From: a virus
IMG/VR virus record: IMGVR_UViG_3300037459_000169
Coordinates: 1-46,688 of that record
Strand: one strand, 5' to 3'
Length of the DNA: 46,688 bases
Positions 21,387-28,576 of the stretch are shown here, piece by piece; positions within the stretch are counted from its first letter, which is position 1; the number at the start of each line of letters is the position of its first letter. A program made the translations under genes and the position numbers. The notes beneath the pieces are model-generated. The model saw only the letters and a list, made by a program, of their open reading frames with translations, searched no databases and had not been told where the DNA came from.

Positions 21387-24314
21387 ATGTCCCGCGAACG
21401 CTTCCTCGCCCACCTGAAAACCCTGCAGAAGCTGGGTTTCAATGCCGTACCGGCCCATCCACTGGAAAAGCACCCGGCTGGCGCATGGAAGGGATTGGCC
21501 CATCCCAAGGGCCGGCGCGTCACTGACGCAGATATTCACGCTGGCCTGTGGGTTGAAGGCACCTTCCCAGACGAACCGCTGCAGCTGTTCCTGTTCCCCT
21601 CAAGCCATCCCACGCACCCGCTGGTGGTGGTGGACGTGGACGACATGGACTACTTGCCCACCGTCCTGGAAGACTTCGGGCCCACCCCGTACCAAGTGAA
21701 GACGCGCCGCGGGGTCCACCTGTATTACCGCGCGGACCCAGCGGCCAAGGTCACGAGCCGCAACTGGCTGTACGGAGAGCGGTCCGTGGACATCAAGGCG
21801 TGGAACGCTGGGGTGATGGCCCCCGGCGCCCGTGGTGGGCTCTATGCCCCATCCATCCCCTTGGACCAATGGGTGCTGTCCGAGGTCCCCCTGTTCAACC
21901 TGGAAGCGTACGAAGCCCTGTGGCTGGCGAACCGGCCCAAGGCCCGCGCCGTCGCGCGCACCGCTGCCGCGGCCAACCCCGAGGCCTACCTGCACGTGGA
22001 GATGGGAGAACCGCAGCTGACCCGCAGTGGCCTCGAGAAAATGGGGGAGATTGCCGGAGACACCCTGGTCACCCACGAGCGCACCGGTGGCGCCATGCGC
22101 ATCGACAAGGTGCCGGCCGGCGACAAGGTCTTTGCCTTCGACCGTGAGGATGGGCATGCCAGCGGGCAGGTATGGGAAGGCGCCGGCCAGCGTTGGTACA
22201 CCGACCACACCCTGGGCACGCTGTGGCGTGTCGTCATGGATTCAGAGCTGGACTGGCGCCGGGCGTACGCGCCCTCAGACCCCGTAGAGACACAGCAGGG
22301 GGGTGGTTTAGACCTGGCCGCCGAACTGCAGGCCATGGGGCTGGAAGTCATCATCCTCCCATCCGATGGGTACATCACCATCCCCCAGCAAGACGGATTG
22401 ACCATCATCAAGGCGCCCCACGGCACGGGCAAGACTGTCCTGGCCCGCACTTGGATGGACGCGGCGCGCTCCGGCATCTCTGTCTGCAACACGGCTGCCT
22501 TGGCGGAGCACAATGGAGCCAAGTTCGGCATCGACTGCTATCAGGAAGAAGAGTGCGGTCCAAAGGTGTCCACCACCATCAACAGCCTGGTCAAGTTGGA
22601 CCGGGACCAAGTCGACTTCATGCACATTGATGAAGCCGACGGCGTCCACGCATACCTCCACAGCGGCACCATGGATGACCCTGTGGCCAACATGCAAAAT
22701 ATGCTGGACCTGGCGGCGTCCGCAAAAAGAACACTGATTGCCAGCGCTGACCTTGGCGCTGAAGACATTTCGTGGTACGTAAAAGCCTATGCAAAAAGAA
22801 ACCCGGAAGGCACTGTCAGAGTTTTCATCAAACCCCCTAGTCCAGGCAGCCGATGCATTCGTCTTGTCCCTCTGGCCACGGCAAAGGCTGCTTTTGAGTC
22901 AGCTTTTGCAAATCGCGGGAGGAATGTCCAGCCGATTGCTTTGGGTTGCACTGCAAGAAGTGATGTCGGACATCTCGCGTGGGGATACGCTGGACGAAGT
23001 AGCGCCCGTGTTTTCTGGGTCTCCGGAGAAAACAGCCGATACCGGGAGACCATCGAACGATTCCGGGGACAGTGGACGGACAGACTAACCCAGACCGCAG
23101 ATTTCCTGGATGCCGCTGATGTTTTCATCTTCTCCCCCGCCCTTCAATCCGGTGTGTCTCTCGAGGCCCCAGTTGCGCGCGTCTTCATGCTGCACACCAA
23201 GGCAGATTTCCCAGTCGAGTCCATATGCCAGATGCTTATGCGCTTTCGCAACGTGCAAGACGTGGAGGTGGTGTGGGGCGTGTCTGATTTCAAGCGAAGA
23301 CTGGTCCACTTGGACGATTGCTACCTTGAGCAAGTCTGCGCGGAGCTTGCCAGCGAAACGGACCGGCAGCTACTTGAAGCGCTGCCCGAATATTCGGAGT
23401 TTGGGTTTCCCGTCAATGAAGAGTTTGCCTGGTCCTGGCGCATCGCTGAACGGAGACTCCGCCGCAGCTACGCCGACCCCATCGGTCGTGCAAAGGAGGT
23501 TATTGCAGGTCATGGGTGGACTATACTGGATGAAGTTGGAGCCGATGTGGAGCCGGATGAAGCATCACAACGCTTCAACGAGACACGCACTGCAGCCGCG
23601 GCGATTCGGAATGCTGAAACCGCTGCCGCTATTGTCGGGGCCACTGTACTGGACGAAGCCGAGGCTGATGCGATTGACCGGGCCCATGTACACGATGGCG
23701 ATGACAGCCAGAAGCTGACGCGCCATCGCATCAAGACGTTCTACGGGTTGGACACGGTGACGATGGAAGATGTCAGGCGCGATGCGAAGGGGAGGTACCG
23801 AGTGAAGTGTCGGAACTACGCATCGCTGTTGTTCACGGCACTGGGCCGCATGGGTCTGGACGAAGGTAGGGCACTGGCGTGGACGGACTTCCAGCGCTCC
23901 AAAGGCCGACAAGCCAGCGAGTATCCGCACATCGTGCAAAAGGCGCAGATGACCTTCGACCTGCACCAAGCCCTGACCGACGGGCAGCCCATAGGGCACC
24001 CCCTGGACATCCCGACGGCGGTCATCGAAGCCAGGGCCATCCAGTTCATCAAGGACAACGGCGCCCACTGGGGCGTCCTGTTCGGCTCCAGGCCTAGCAA
24101 ACCGCTGGCCTGGGCCGCGGCACAGATGCGCCGATGTGGCGCTAACGTGTTGAAATCAAAGGACCGAAAAAAGAAGTTGATTAGTTTTGATTTTAGTGAA
24201 ATACATTCGTACAGCGAAATGTATCGGAAGCGATTGTTGGAAGAGTTCAAGAACGAGAAGGACAGCGAAACATGGAACAAAGAAATGACGAAGTTGAGAC
24301 TGGTGACCGGCTGA
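21387..24314 (+). CDS. Primase-polymerase (AEP) fused to origin-binding-type helicase
   Basis: 975 aa from ATG 21387. Residues 5-180 are a bifunctional primase/polymerase domain: VVVDVDDMD with D83/D85, VHLYYR with H111, and SVDIKAWNAGVMAPGA with D135, the metal and nucleotide motifs of archaeo-eukaryotic primases. Residues 330-640 form a helicase like herpes-type origin-binding proteins: KAPHGTGKT (Walker A, 342-350), HIDEAD (413-418), FIFSPALQSGVSL and QMLMRFRN (motif VI, 615-622). A Lys-rich C-terminus follows. It should prime DNA and unwind it; it probably starts replication. Its last 43 bp overlap the next gene. A TTG at 21354 could add 11 residues. Confidence 0.8.
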   Translation: MSRERFLAHLKTLQKLGFNAVPAHPLEKHPAGAWKGLAHPKGRRVTDADIHAGLWVEGTFPDEPLQLFLFPSSHPTHPLVVVDVDDMDYLPTVLEDFGPTPYQVKTRRGVHLYYRADPAAKVTSRNWLYGERSVDIKAWNAGVMAPGARGGLYAPSIPLDQWVLSEVPLFNLEAYEALWLANRPKARAVARTAAAANPEAYLHVEMGEPQLTRSGLEKMGEIAGDTLVTHERTGGAMRIDKVPAGDKVFAFDREDGHASGQVWEGAGQRWYTDHTLGTLWRVVMDSELDWRRAYAPSDPVETQQGGGLDLAAELQAMGLEVIILPSDGYITIPQQDGLTIIKAPHGTGKTVLARTWMDAARSGISVCNTAALAEHNGAKFGIDCYQEEECGPKVSTTINSLVKLDRDQVDFMHIDEADGVHAYLHSGTMDDPVANMQNMLDLAASAKRTLIASADLGAEDISWYVKAYAKRNPEGTVRVFIKPPSPGSRCIRLVPLATAKAAFESAFANRGRNVQPIALGCTARSDVGHLAWGYAGRSSARVFWVSGENSRYRETIERFRGQWTDRLTQTADFLDAADVFIFSPALQSGVSLEAPVARVFMLHTKADFPVESICQMLMRFRNVQDVEVVWGVSDFKRRLVHLDDCYLEQVCAELASETDRQLLEALPEYSEFGFPVNEEFAWSWRIAERRLRRSYADPIGRAKEVIAGHGWTILDEVGADVEPDEASQRFNETRTAAAAIRNAETAAAIVGATVLDEAEADAIDRAHVHDGDDSQKLTRHRIKTFYGLDTVTMEDVRRDAKGRYRVKCRNYASLLFTALGRMGLDEGRALAWTDFQRSKGRQASEYPHIVQKAQMTFDLHQALTDGQPIGHPLDIPTAVIEARAIQFIKDNGAHWGVLFGSRPSKPLAWAAAQMRRCGANVLKSKDRKKKLISFDFSEIHSYSEMYRKRLLEEFKNEKDSETWNKEMTKLRLVTG
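24201..24224. repeat. Inverted repeat in AT-rich island of the PrimPol gene
   Basis: ATACATTCG (24201-24209) and CGAAATGTAT (24215-24224) pair with one extra A. It sits in about 24150-24260, which is much AT-richer than the surrounding GC-rich sequence and has the -35-like TTGATT at 24177. Could be a promoter/operator for the small genes downstream or a duplex-unwinding site. Confidence 0.3.
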
Positions 24315-24538
24315 ACCCCTGCCGCCTTGGCAGAATCACGCTGGAACTGGCCACGCACAGACTCAGAGACGGATATGCACGAGACCTGTGCCTGTCTGCC
24401 CTGTCAGAAGGACTGGATGAGGCCGACTGTGATGCACTGTTCCGCACGCTCATCATTGACGAGCATGCCGACCAATGCTGGGCAGAGGGTCTGTACAACG
24501 CAGCCCACGACCACACCCCGGAAGGGCGGGCAGCGTGA
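24272..24538 (+). CDS. Hypothetical 88-aa protein
   Basis: Starts inside the PrimPol gene (43-bp overlap) with an AAGGA nine bases before the ATG. Helical and acidic (LSALSEGLDEADCDALFRTL, HADQCWAEGLYNAAHDH). No family recognised. First of a string of small genes coupled by 4-bp overlaps up to the nuclease at 26008. Confidence 0.5.
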   Translation: MEQRNDEVETGDRLNPCRLGRITLELATHRLRDGYARDLCLSALSEGLDEADCDALFRTLIIDEHADQCWAEGLYNAAHDHTPEGRAA

Positions 24539-24723
24539 TGGCCGAGTGCCAAGGGTGCTGGCAGATAACTACTGTAGATGAGGCAGCTGACGGCCTGTCC
24601 TACTGCAAAGACTGCATGACGGTAGAGGACGATGGGATGTACGCGTTCGGTGTCGGGGTTGTCATGCTGATGGTCGTTCTCATCGTGTGGGCCATTTTGT
24701 TCGTCATCCAGAGGTCCTCATGA
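24538..24723 (+). CDS. Zinc-ribbon membrane protein, 61 aa
   Basis: ATG 24538 overlaps the previous stop (TGATG). Two Cys pairs, CQGC (4-7) and CKDC (24-27), make a small zinc ribbon; residues 35-57 (FGVGVVMLMVVLIVWAILFV) are one membrane helix. The ribbon would face the cytoplasm if the short N-terminus stays inside. Type of protein: unknown phage membrane protein, perhaps interfering with host envelope or defence. Ends with a 4-bp overlap to the next gene. Confidence 0.5.
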   Translation: MAECQGCWQITTVDEAADGLSYCKDCMTVEDDGMYAFGVGVVMLMVVLIVWAILFVIQRSS

Positions 24724-24863
24724 TTTGGTACATCGTATACGGTGGAAGCACTTGGGGCGAGGCAGATTCACTAGAGCAGGCAGAGGCTGACGCCGCAGAG
24801 ATTTGGGACCCAGCTGATGGCTGCGGCTACCCCGAGTGCGTGCCTGCATGGATGGTGGACTGA
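24720..24863 (+). CDS. Small 47-aa acidic protein
   Basis: Coupled at both ends (ATGA at 24720, TGATG at 24861). The product MIWYIVYGGSTWGEADSLEQ... reads as one strand, a helix rich in Glu/Ala (SLEQAEADAAEIWDP) and a short Cys-containing tail (GCGYPECVP). This is the pattern of small phage proteins of unknown role that begin with a W/Y-rich strand and an Ala/Glu helix. Too short for standard ORF callers. Confidence 0.5.
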   Translation: MIWYIVYGGSTWGEADSLEQAEADAAEIWDPADGCGYPECVPAWMVD

Positions 24864-25054
24864 TGGGCAAGCCTCTTGTCGCGATCATTGCCTCCCTTCT
24901 CGCAATGTTCGCTTTTCTCATCTTTTTGCTCTTCCGAATCGAAGAAGCGAAGCAGAACTGCGCTGCGGCATGCGCACCACAGGTGTGGCGTTTTGATTCC
25001 AGTTGTGAGTGCGCCACCGATGACGGCCAAGCATGGCGTGGGTACGAATCATGA
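24863..25054 (+). CDS. Small membrane-anchored protein with periplasmic Cys
   Basis: 63 aa. Residues 4-24 (PLVAIIASLLAMFAFLIFLLF) form an uncleaved signal-anchor, followed by a short, probably exported domain with four Cys (KQNCAAACAP, SSCEC). Cys pairs suggest disulfides outside the cytoplasm. It ends in a 4-bp overlap with the next gene. Function unknown; superinfection exclusion or spanin-like use are both possible. Confidence 0.5.
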   Translation: MGKPLVAIIASLLAMFAFLIFLLFRIEEAKQNCAAACAPQVWRFDSSCECATDDGQAWRGYES

Positions 25055-25245
25055 CCATGCCACGCAACAGGCGGTCCAATGCCAAGGCCGTCATCGAAGT
25101 CACCACCACGCTGGTGCCGGCCTTTGACGGCGCCCCCATCCACTGCGTGCTGCCCCTTGAACCTGACTTCGATACAGAGTTTGGCGCCGGTGTGGGGCAG
25201 TGGGATACCTGGACATTCCCGCGGGAATACTGGAGAGCATCATGA
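25051..25245 (+). CDS. Hypothetical 64-aa protein
   Basis: ATG 25051 overlaps the previous stop. Basic start (TMPRNRRSNAKAVIEV), then strands with APIHCVLPLEPDFDTEFGAG and a Trp-rich end (GQWDTWTFPREYWRAS). No family recognised. Coupled by ATGA to the Lar-like gene. Confidence 0.45.
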   Translation: MTMPRNRRSNAKAVIEVTTTLVPAFDGAPIHCVLPLEPDFDTEFGAGVGQWDTWTFPREYWRAS

Positions 25246-25496
25246 CGCTTGCACAGCCATGTAAGGGGTGCGGCGCGCCGCCCATCGTCAGCCGGAAGTC
25301 CAGTTCCATGTCCATCTGGTATGAAGTGCGATGCACCCAGATGTGCACCGAACACCATACCCAATCCTCTGACAGGGACTACGCGGTGAAGCAATGGAAC
25401 GGTCCGGTCATCGAAGTGGTCCTCTGCACCTGCCCCGGGTCTGAAAGTTTGCGTGGTGGAAAGCACAAGCCGGGCTGCCCGACAGGTGACGTATGA
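25242..25496 (+). CDS. Lar-like zinc-ribbon protein (possible restriction alleviation)
   Basis: 84 aa. PCKGCGAPPIV then a Tyr-containing strand YEVRCTQMC and AVKQWN matches the Lar family pattern (CP.CG, later C..C, ending A...WN). Lar proteins of lambdoid phages and Rac relieve type I restriction by modulating host methylation. Here a further Cys-containing tail (LCTCPGSES, GCPTGDV) is added, beyond the usual 60-70 aa. The family is broad and many members are untested, so the role is only suggested. Confidence 0.5.
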   Translation: MTLAQPCKGCGAPPIVSRKSSSMSIWYEVRCTQMCTEHHTQSSDRDYAVKQWNGPVIEVVLCTCPGSESLRGGKHKPGCPTGDV

Positions 25497-25810
25497 AACG
25501 CCGAGACTTCTTCAAGCTGCTGACGGCCACGCCCGCGGCGTTCCTGGTCAGCAAATACGGCATGCCCAACGGCAGCGCGGCGCCGGCCGAGAGGTTTGAA
25601 GCCCTCCAGTTGCTGGACAGGTTTACGTTGACCCTTCCCCCGGAGGGACCCCTCGCCTACACCGGCGGCGGGATATCCAAAATCAAGGCCACGGACAAAG
25701 ACGGGCGAGATATTTCGGACCAGTTCCACCTCACCGAGGGGGGCATTGTGCAGTACAGCGGGACCGGCCCCGTTCGCGTGGTGCTGGACGTGGAGGTGAA
25801 AAATGACTGA
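25493..25810 (+). CDS. Tat-signal protein of unknown function, 105 aa
   Basis: The N-terminus MKRRDFFKLLTATPAAFLVS has the twin-arginine motif RRDFFK followed by a mild hydrophobic stretch and A-rich region, a textbook Tat signal. The mature part is beta-rich (ALQLLDRFTLTLPPEG, GGISKIKATDKDGRDIS, GPVRVVLDVEV). A folded protein sent by Tat to the periplasm is rare in phages. The end (VKND stop) repeats exactly at the end of the next gene; see the repeat entries. Confidence 0.55.
   Translation: MKRRDFFKLLTATPAAFLVSKYGMPNGSAAPAERFEALQLLDRFTLTLPPEGPLAYTGGGISKIKATDKDGRDISDQFHLTEGGIVQYSGTGPVRVVLDVEVKND
25796..25810 (+). repeat. Gene-junction direct repeat, copy 1 (pair a)
   Basis: GTGAAAAATGACTGA spans the end of the Tat gene and start of the next. 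It matches 26001-26015 at 14 of 15 bases, 205 bp away. The 70-aa gene 25803-26015 thus lies between two near-identical junctions. Confidence 0.6.
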
Positions 25811-26015
25811 GTCAGCCATCGTTTTCAAGTTGCCGTTGAAGCTGTCCACGGTGGAACGTGTGTTACGCACGACCGCTGAAGACATTGTGCCGTTGACCAT
25901 CACCGTGACGTACGAGCGAAAGAAGCTGCAGCTTCTGGCGGACGCGCTCGGGCGCATTGAACCGGGGGTCCATGTTGATGTGGATTTGCTGGAAAGCATG
26001 GTGAAAAATGATTGA
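25803..26015 (+). CDS. Hypothetical 70-aa protein between duplicated junctions
   Basis: GGAGG lies 7 bases before the ATG. An N-terminal beta half (SAIVFKLPLKLSTVERVL, PLTITVTYERKK) and a C-terminal half ending VDLLESMVKND, whose last residues equal those of the preceding protein. Both ends sit in the GTGAAAAATGA-TGA repeat, suggesting that the gene was added as a cassette. No family recognised. Confidence 0.5.
   Translation: MTESAIVFKLPLKLSTVERVLRTTAEDIVPLTITVTYERKKLQLLADALGRIEPGVHVDVDLLESMVKND
26001..26015 (+). repeat. Gene-junction direct repeat, copy 2 (pair a)
   Basis: GTGAAAAATGATTGA, one mismatch to 25796-25810. It encodes VKND/stop of the 70-aa gene and the ATG of the nuclease gene. 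Confidence 0.6.
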
Positions 26016-27573
26016 AGCATTCGGACTGGGCAACGCCCCCAAGGACATCGTTGCAAAGTACGGCGGCTGGAAGGTGTCGCCGTCGCAGGTGAAGACGTGG
26101 GACGAGTGCAACCGGAAGTGGGGCTATCGATACATCGATGGCATTGATTCGCCACCGGGTGCCGGTGCCATCCTGGGTTCGAAGACCCATGACGTGCTGG
26201 AGAAGTACTTCAACGGAGAGCTCGAGTTCACCGGCGAGAAGTACATGCAAGACCGTCCCATGCGGATGGCGCAGGACATGGTGGAACTGTTGCCGGCACC
26301 GGATGACATCCTGTTCAACGAATCCAAGTTCTGGTTCGTATGGGATGGTGTGCTGTACCGCGGCATCATTGACCTGGCGTGGGAAGAAGACAAGGGGTTC
26401 GTGCATATGCTGCCCGTCATCTCCGACCACAAGACCAGCTCCAACCCTGTGAAGTACGGGCTGACAGAGCCGGAGCTGCTCACCGACGTGCAGGCTGTCA
26501 CCTACGCGGTGTTTGGACTGGCCCACTTTGACTGCCCCACCATCGGGCTGCAGTGGACGTACGTGAAGTCCAAGGGTAAGCCGGCCCCGTTCTCCATACG
26601 CAACACCACAGCCGACGTGGTGGCCCACACAGCCTTTGAAAAGCTAGTCCACCCCACCGGCCTGAAAATTATTCAGGCTATCCGAGAGGTGGACAAGGCA
26701 GAGAAGCTGGAAGCCAACCCCCTTTCGTGCGGCAACTTTGGGGGCTGCCCGCATGCAGACTATTGCCCCCGCACACTTGAAGAAACAATCACCATGGCCC
26801 TTGGGCCGAAAAAGGATACAAGAATGGGAAGTTTGAAAGCACTGATGGCCGGAGCACGTACAAGCAGCACAGGCGAGTCGGCACCCCGGCGCCGGGACCC
26901 GGACGCACGCAGGGCCGTACGCACCGCAGGGGACAACATCAACAGCCCGGAAGCCCCGGCGAACGATGATGTGGCGCAGGCCGTGTCGAAGGAAGTGGGT
27001 GCAGCTGAAGGGTCACGCAAAGAGCAGGCAGCCAAGGCAGCTGCGGCGGCTGCAGCTGCACAGGGTGCCACCACTGGAGACGAAGCACGGCAGCAGATGG
27101 ACGACGCCAAGCCACCCGCACCCGTGGCACCGACTGGCGCACCGGAAGGGTGGGAATGGAACGTCAGCCCATCCCAAGACCAAATCCTGGCCTGGGTGTA
27201 CAGCGGCACCTTCCATGACTTCGCCAGCACCAAGGCAGCCGCCACCCCTGCACGACCCTTCGCACACGGTCGCACGTTGGGTGCGCTCGAGAAATCCGGG
27301 TGGGTCTTCATCCAGAAGCTGGACGGGTACCGACGCGTCCGGATGACGGACACTGGGCGCGTCCGGGTAGATGCAGAAATGAGTAGCTGGGATGATGTGT
27401 GGGTGTCCAGTGCTCCGAAGCCCACGGACGTGTTGCCGGTGACGGCCGCAGAAGAAGGTGCAGCATATGCAGAGCGAGTGGAAGTGAATGCGATGGGGCT
27501 GGCCGTGATGGGGCATATCCGAGACGGCAAACTGGAGTTGACCATTGACCTGGCGCAGTTCGGGGGTGCGTGA
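26008..27573 (+). CDS. PD-(D/E)XK nuclease, Cas4/RecB-like, with extra C-terminal domain
   Basis: 521 aa. Residues 20-260 carry the full RecB-like nuclease set: H61 in GSKTHDVLE, D122 in GIIDLAW, D140-K142 in ISDHKTS and QAVTY (Q162, motif QxxxY). C34 together with C241, C247 and C253 (LSCGNFGGCPHADYC) fits a 4Fe-4S cluster as in Cas4/AddB. An Ala/Gln-rich linker (330-360) leads to a C-terminal domain (385-520) with EWNVSPSQDQILAWVYSG and FAHGRTLGALEKSGWV. It likely trims or degrades DNA ends during replication/recombination. Confidence 0.75.
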   Translation: MIEAFGLGNAPKDIVAKYGGWKVSPSQVKTWDECNRKWGYRYIDGIDSPPGAGAILGSKTHDVLEKYFNGELEFTGEKYMQDRPMRMAQDMVELLPAPDDILFNESKFWFVWDGVLYRGIIDLAWEEDKGFVHMLPVISDHKTSSNPVKYGLTEPELLTDVQAVTYAVFGLAHFDCPTIGLQWTYVKSKGKPAPFSIRNTTADVVAHTAFEKLVHPTGLKIIQAIREVDKAEKLEANPLSCGNFGGCPHADYCPRTLEETITMALGPKKDTRMGSLKALMAGARTSSTGESAPRRRDPDARRAVRTAGDNINSPEAPANDDVAQAVSKEVGAAEGSRKEQAAKAAAAAAAAQGATTGDEARQQMDDAKPPAPVAPTGAPEGWEWNVSPSQDQILAWVYSGTFHDFASTKAAATPARPFAHGRTLGALEKSGWVFIQKLDGYRRVRMTDTGRVRVDAEMSSWDDVWVSSAPKPTDVLPVTAAEEGAAYAERVEVNAMGLAVMGHIRDGKLELTIDLAQFGGA

Positions 27574-27833
27574 TGGCCCTGCTCATCCTGAACGACATGC
27601 GGTCCGGGAGGGTGGAACACAGCACCGTCATCGCACGCGGGACCAAAGAAGAATTGGAAAAGTTCGTGGAAGCAGAGGTAGTGGAGACCTACATGGACGG
27701 CCGGTGGTCCAAGGTCTTCCGCGCCGGCGGTCCACTGGAATGGTTCAATGGGTTCTTCGAACCGCACGGGCAAGGCATCATCGAAGACCCTCCGTCCTGC
27801 ATCCCACACGCATCGGAACTGGACGCATCATGA
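27573..27833 (+). CDS. Hypothetical 86-aa protein
   Basis: ATG 27573 overlaps the nuclease stop (TGATG). Reads as a small alpha/beta protein: ALLILNDMRSGRVEHSTVIA strand pair, KEELEKFVEAEVVETYMDG helix, then a Trp-containing segment PLEWFNGFFEPHG. Coupled by ATGA to the next gene. No family recognised. Confidence 0.5.
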   Translation: MALLILNDMRSGRVEHSTVIARGTKEELEKFVEAEVVETYMDGRWSKVFRAGGPLEWFNGFFEPHGQGIIEDPPSCIPHASELDAS

Positions 27834-28027
27834 GTCACATCACTGGCAAAGCCACTAACAAAGACGAGATGGCGAAGGAAGTGTACGCAGAGCTTCAGGA
27901 AGTCGAAGCGACGCCGGAAGTCATCGCGGTTGAAGGGGTGGAGACACCCAGACAGAGACGCATCGCGTCACTCAAAGCCACGCTGGCCGTGCTGGGGCAC
28001 GCCACCATGATGGAGCGGAGCAAATGA
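27830..28027 (+). CDS. Hypothetical 65-aa helical protein
   Basis: Glu/Ala/Val-rich, mostly helical (DEMAKEVYAELQEVEATPEV, RIASLKATLAVLGHATMMERS). Overlaps both neighbours by 4 bp. No family recognised. Confidence 0.5.
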   Translation: MSHITGKATNKDEMAKEVYAELQEVEATPEVIAVEGVETPRQRRIASLKATLAVLGHATMMERSK

Positions 28028-28293
28028 ATCGCGTTTTCAAATACCCGCTACCCGTGCAAGGCACAGTGGACATTCTGATGCCGTATGGTGCGCGCATCTT
28101 GACTATTGGAGCGCAAGGGGAAGACATGTTTGTTTGGGCCCTTGTGAATCCGGACCTGGAACTAGAACACCAGACGCACCGTTTCCACATCGTTGGGACA
28201 GGACATCCGTGCCCATTCAGCGCGCACAAACACCTGGAAACCGTAATCGTTGGTCAGTTCGTGTGGCACGTCTTTGAAGGGTCGGTGGATTGA
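28024..28293 (+). CDS. DUF7352-like small phage protein
   Basis: 89 aa. Begins with a V.KYPLPVQGTVDILMP strand pair and the DUF7352-like order: GARILTIGAQGEDMFVWALV, RFHIVGTGHPCP, then H...TVIVGQFVWHVFE. The G-T-G-H and W-H-.-F pieces are diagnostic of this common small phage family, whose function is unknown. Coupled to both neighbours. Confidence 0.65.
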   Translation: MNRVFKYPLPVQGTVDILMPYGARILTIGAQGEDMFVWALVNPDLELEHQTHRFHIVGTGHPCPFSAHKHLETVIVGQFVWHVFEGSVD

Positions 28294-28436
28294 TGAGAGC
28301 CATCCGCAGCTGGGTGTACTGGACATCCCGAAGGTTCTGGGTGTGGCTGCATCCGGCATGGTGCTGGAACTGCCAGTACGAAGGGCCACTGGATGACGGA
28401 TGCTGTGACGCATGCGGGGTAGCGCCGAAGCGATGA
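28293..28436 (+). CDS. Small zinc-ribbon protein, 47 aa
   Basis: Short gene coupled by TGATG and ATGA to its neighbours. Trp-rich basic start (RAIRSWVYWTSRRFWVWLHP) followed by two Cys pairs, CWNC and CDAC, a minimal zinc ribbon (a further Cys precedes the second pair). Nucleic-acid or protein binding is likely; function unknown. Below the usual length cutoff of gene finders. Confidence 0.55.
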   Translation: MRAIRSWVYWTSRRFWVWLHPAWCWNCQYEGPLDDGCCDACGVAPKR

Positions 28437-28576
28437 CGGCCATGGCTACATTGCACGTCTACAGAGACAACTACCGGGGTACATTCATCCGGGCTAATCT
28501 CTATTGTGACGGCCGCGGCTACATCATGCGGTTCCCTATCAACGTGGTCGCCCGGAATTTCTGGACGTGGGCATGA
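28433..28576 (+). CDS. Small 47-aa protein before the SNF2-type helicase
   Basis: ATG overlaps the stop of the zinc-ribbon gene and its TGA overlaps the helicase ATG (28573), both as ATGA. The product MTAMATLHVYRDNYRGTFIR... is Arg/Tyr-rich and beta-like. Coupling at both ends supports it; function unknown. Confidence 0.5.
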   Translation: MTAMATLHVYRDNYRGTFIRANLYCDGRGYIMRFPINVVARNFWTWA

